A model generated the notes under the pieces. That model searched no databases and was not told where the DNA came from. It worked only from the letters and a program-made list of their open reading frames with translations. A stretch of DNA of 64,000 nucleotides from Oscillospiraceae bacterium (lineage in GTDB: Bacteria > Bacillota > Clostridia > Oscillospirales > Ruminococcaceae): the NCBI GenBank assembly GCA_017887325.1, contig JAGHIE010000012.1, positions 1 to 64,000 on the forward strand, in the 5' to 3' direction. The translations under genes and the position numbers were made by a program. Every line of letters starts with the position of its first letter. Position 1 is the stretch's first letter. Below are positions 62,875 through 64,000 of this stretch, piece after piece.

Positions 62875-64000
62875 ATGGATTTTCCTGTTAATCCTAAATT
62901 AGACGAACTCAGAGATAAAGCCAATTCACTTGTAGAAAAACCTGGCGTTTATCTTATGAAAGATTCTAACAATAAAATAATATATATTGGTAAAGCCAAA
63001 AGATTAAAACATAGAGTTGTAAGCTATTTTAGACATAATAAATCTCACAATGATAAAGTTAAAAAAATGGTTTCATTAGTTGATGATTTTGATTATATTA
63101 TTGCTAATAGTGAATATGAAGCACTTGTGTTAGAATGTAGCTTAATAAAACAATATTCTCCAAAGTATAATATATTATTAAAAGATGACAAAGGCTATAA
63201 TTATATTAAAGTAACAAATGAAGATTATCCTAGAATTAAACCAGTAAAGCAAAAATTAAATGATAATTCGACATATTTAGGTCCATATACTAGTTCTGTC
63301 AAACAACTAGTTGATGAAGTTAATAAAATTTTTACCTTACCTACATGTAACAAAAAATTTCCTCAAGAATTTAATAAATCAAGACCTTGCTTAAATTATC
63401 ATATAAAAAATTGCTCTGGTATTTGTTTAGGAAAAACTTCTAAACAAGATTATTCAAATACTATAAATGAGGCTATATCCTATTTAAAACATGGTAGTAT
63501 CAATTCTATAAAATCACTAGAAGAACAAATGTTAGAAGCTTCAGAAAATTTAGAATTTGAAAGAGCTGCAAAAATTCGTGATAGATTACTAGCTATAAAA
63601 AGGATAAATCAAACACAAATTGTGTTACTAGAAAATGATAAAAATCAAGATTTTATTGGTATAGCTCAAATTGATAATGAAGCATATATAGCTATTTTAA
63701 AATTTAGAAATGGAAAACTACATGATAAAGATGATTACTTCTTTAATGATTGTTATAGTAAAGAAGAATTAATGGTTGACTTTTTAACACAATATTATAA
63801 AAAAGATGGCAATATTCCTAAAAATATTTGTGTTGATACAGGATTTGAAGATATTGAACTTTATGAAAATTATCTTTCTTCTTTAGCTAGTCACAAAGTT
63901 ACTATTTCTGTTCCTCAAAAAGGTGAAAAGAAAAAAATAATAGAAATGGCACAAAATAATGCTCTTGAGTTGTTATCATTAAAAACTCAAAAAAAATCAA
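62875..64000 (+). CDS. uvrC: Excinuclease ABC subunit C (5' part, cut by the window edge)
   Basis: Incises DNA on both sides of UvrB-bound lesions. Not in the ORF track because the stop lies beyond the window. 375 codons are visible. The GIY-YIG nuclease domain is PGVYLMKDSNNKIIYIGKAK (about 22-41). The cysteine cluster region is CLNYHIKNCSGIC (about 178), and the UVR motif is LEEQMLEASENLEFERAAKIR (about 216-236). AGAAAGGAG precedes the ATG. No frameshift is seen in the visible part. Confidence 0.95.
   Translation, partial: MDFPVNPKLDELRDKANSLVEKPGVYLMKDSNNKIIYIGKAKRLKHRVVSYFRHNKSHNDKVKKMVSLVDDFDYIIANSEYEALVLECSLIKQYSPKYNILLKDDKGYNYIKVTNEDYPRIKPVKQKLNDNSTYLGPYTSSVKQLVDEVNKIFTLPTCNKKFPQEFNKSRPCLNYHIKNCSGICLGKTSKQDYSNTINEAISYLKHGSINSIKSLEEQMLEASENLEFERAAKIRDRLLAIKRINQTQIVLLENDKNQDFIGIAQIDNEAYIAILKFRNGKLHDKDDYFFNDCYSKEELMVDFLTQYYKKDGNIPKNICVDTGFEDIELYENYLSSLASHKVTISVPQKGEKKKIIEMAQNNALELLSLKTQKKS

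Overview
The window reads as a chromosomal segment of a low-GC Gram-positive bacterium (Bacillota), most likely of the class Clostridia. The base composition is strongly AT-rich (judged by eye, not computed). Nearly all genes have AGGAGG-like ribosome binding sites, and U-tailed terminators are frequent. The heat-shock operon is hrcA-grpE-dnaK-dnaJ under a CIRCE operator. Diaminopimelate is made through asd-dapA-dapB and a meso-DAP dehydrogenase. L27 carries the N-terminal extension that Prp removes, and the MurT/GatD and radical-SAM/DUF4080 proteins are clostridial in type. No insertion sequence, prophage or CRISPR array was found. The window looks like stable core chromosome with a few accessory islands.

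Layout. 1-4 kb: two tandem promoters point out of the left edge (probably to an rRNA operon), then a GH125 mannosidase, a 46-aa protein, comF with a membrane-anchored partner, and a four-tRNA cluster (Gly, Arg, His, Gln). 4-13 kb: galU, a two-component system, and a dlt-like locus (PPTase, adenylation enzyme, carrier protein, MBOAT, SGNH protein) that probably esterifies a cell-surface polymer. 13-20 kb: a GDSL esterase, a PTS-IIC-like membrane protein, ddh, and a LicT-type antiterminator with its RAT/terminator leader controlling a GlcNAc/glucose-type PTS (EIIA, EIIBC). 20-26 kb: RNA methyltransferases, radC, an ECF vitamin-type S component with a P-loop kinase, a WalJ-like hydrolase and murA. 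26-32 kb: the heat-shock operon. 32-37.5 kb: a possible BECR-fold nuclease gene behind a short RNA with its own promoter and terminator, then YebC, an ASCH protein, mini-RNase III, Obg, and the L21-Prp-L27 operon with an L21-type leader. 37.5-43.6 kb: lysine-riboswitch-controlled asd-dapA-dapB, then queA-tgt-mntP. 43.6-52.3 kb: a GHKL ATPase protein with an apparent start-proximal frameshift, gapA, an ECF sigma/anti-sigma pair in an operon with a secreted tandem-repeat protein, and a MarR-controlled heterodimeric ABC exporter. 52.4-64 kb: an ANTAR regulator with glutamine synthetase, a MurT/GatD-like pair whose GatD lacks the catalytic residues, a TetM-like GTPase, an HPr-like protein without the active histidine, mgsA, a zinc-ribbon protein behind a possible structured leader, a SigH-like factor, a B12/radical-SAM protein and the 5' part of uvrC.

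How they work together: cell-envelope synthesis is the commonest theme (galU, dlt-like genes, asd/dapA/dapB/ddh, murA, MurT/GatD). Translation and ribosome maintenance come second (L21, L27, Obg, RlmH, RNA methyltransferase, queA/tgt, tRNAs, mini-RNase III). PTS sugar uptake and glycolysis are the third. The best candidates for something undescribed are: (1) the RNA-terminator-nuclease arrangement at 32.1-32.85 kb, which resembles a type III toxin-antitoxin layout; (2) the ECF sigma/anti-sigma/calcium-binding-like repeat operon at 45.8-47.6 kb; (3) the A6 tract that breaks the kinase-like gene at 44.42 kb; (4) the catalytically dead GatD paired with MurT.
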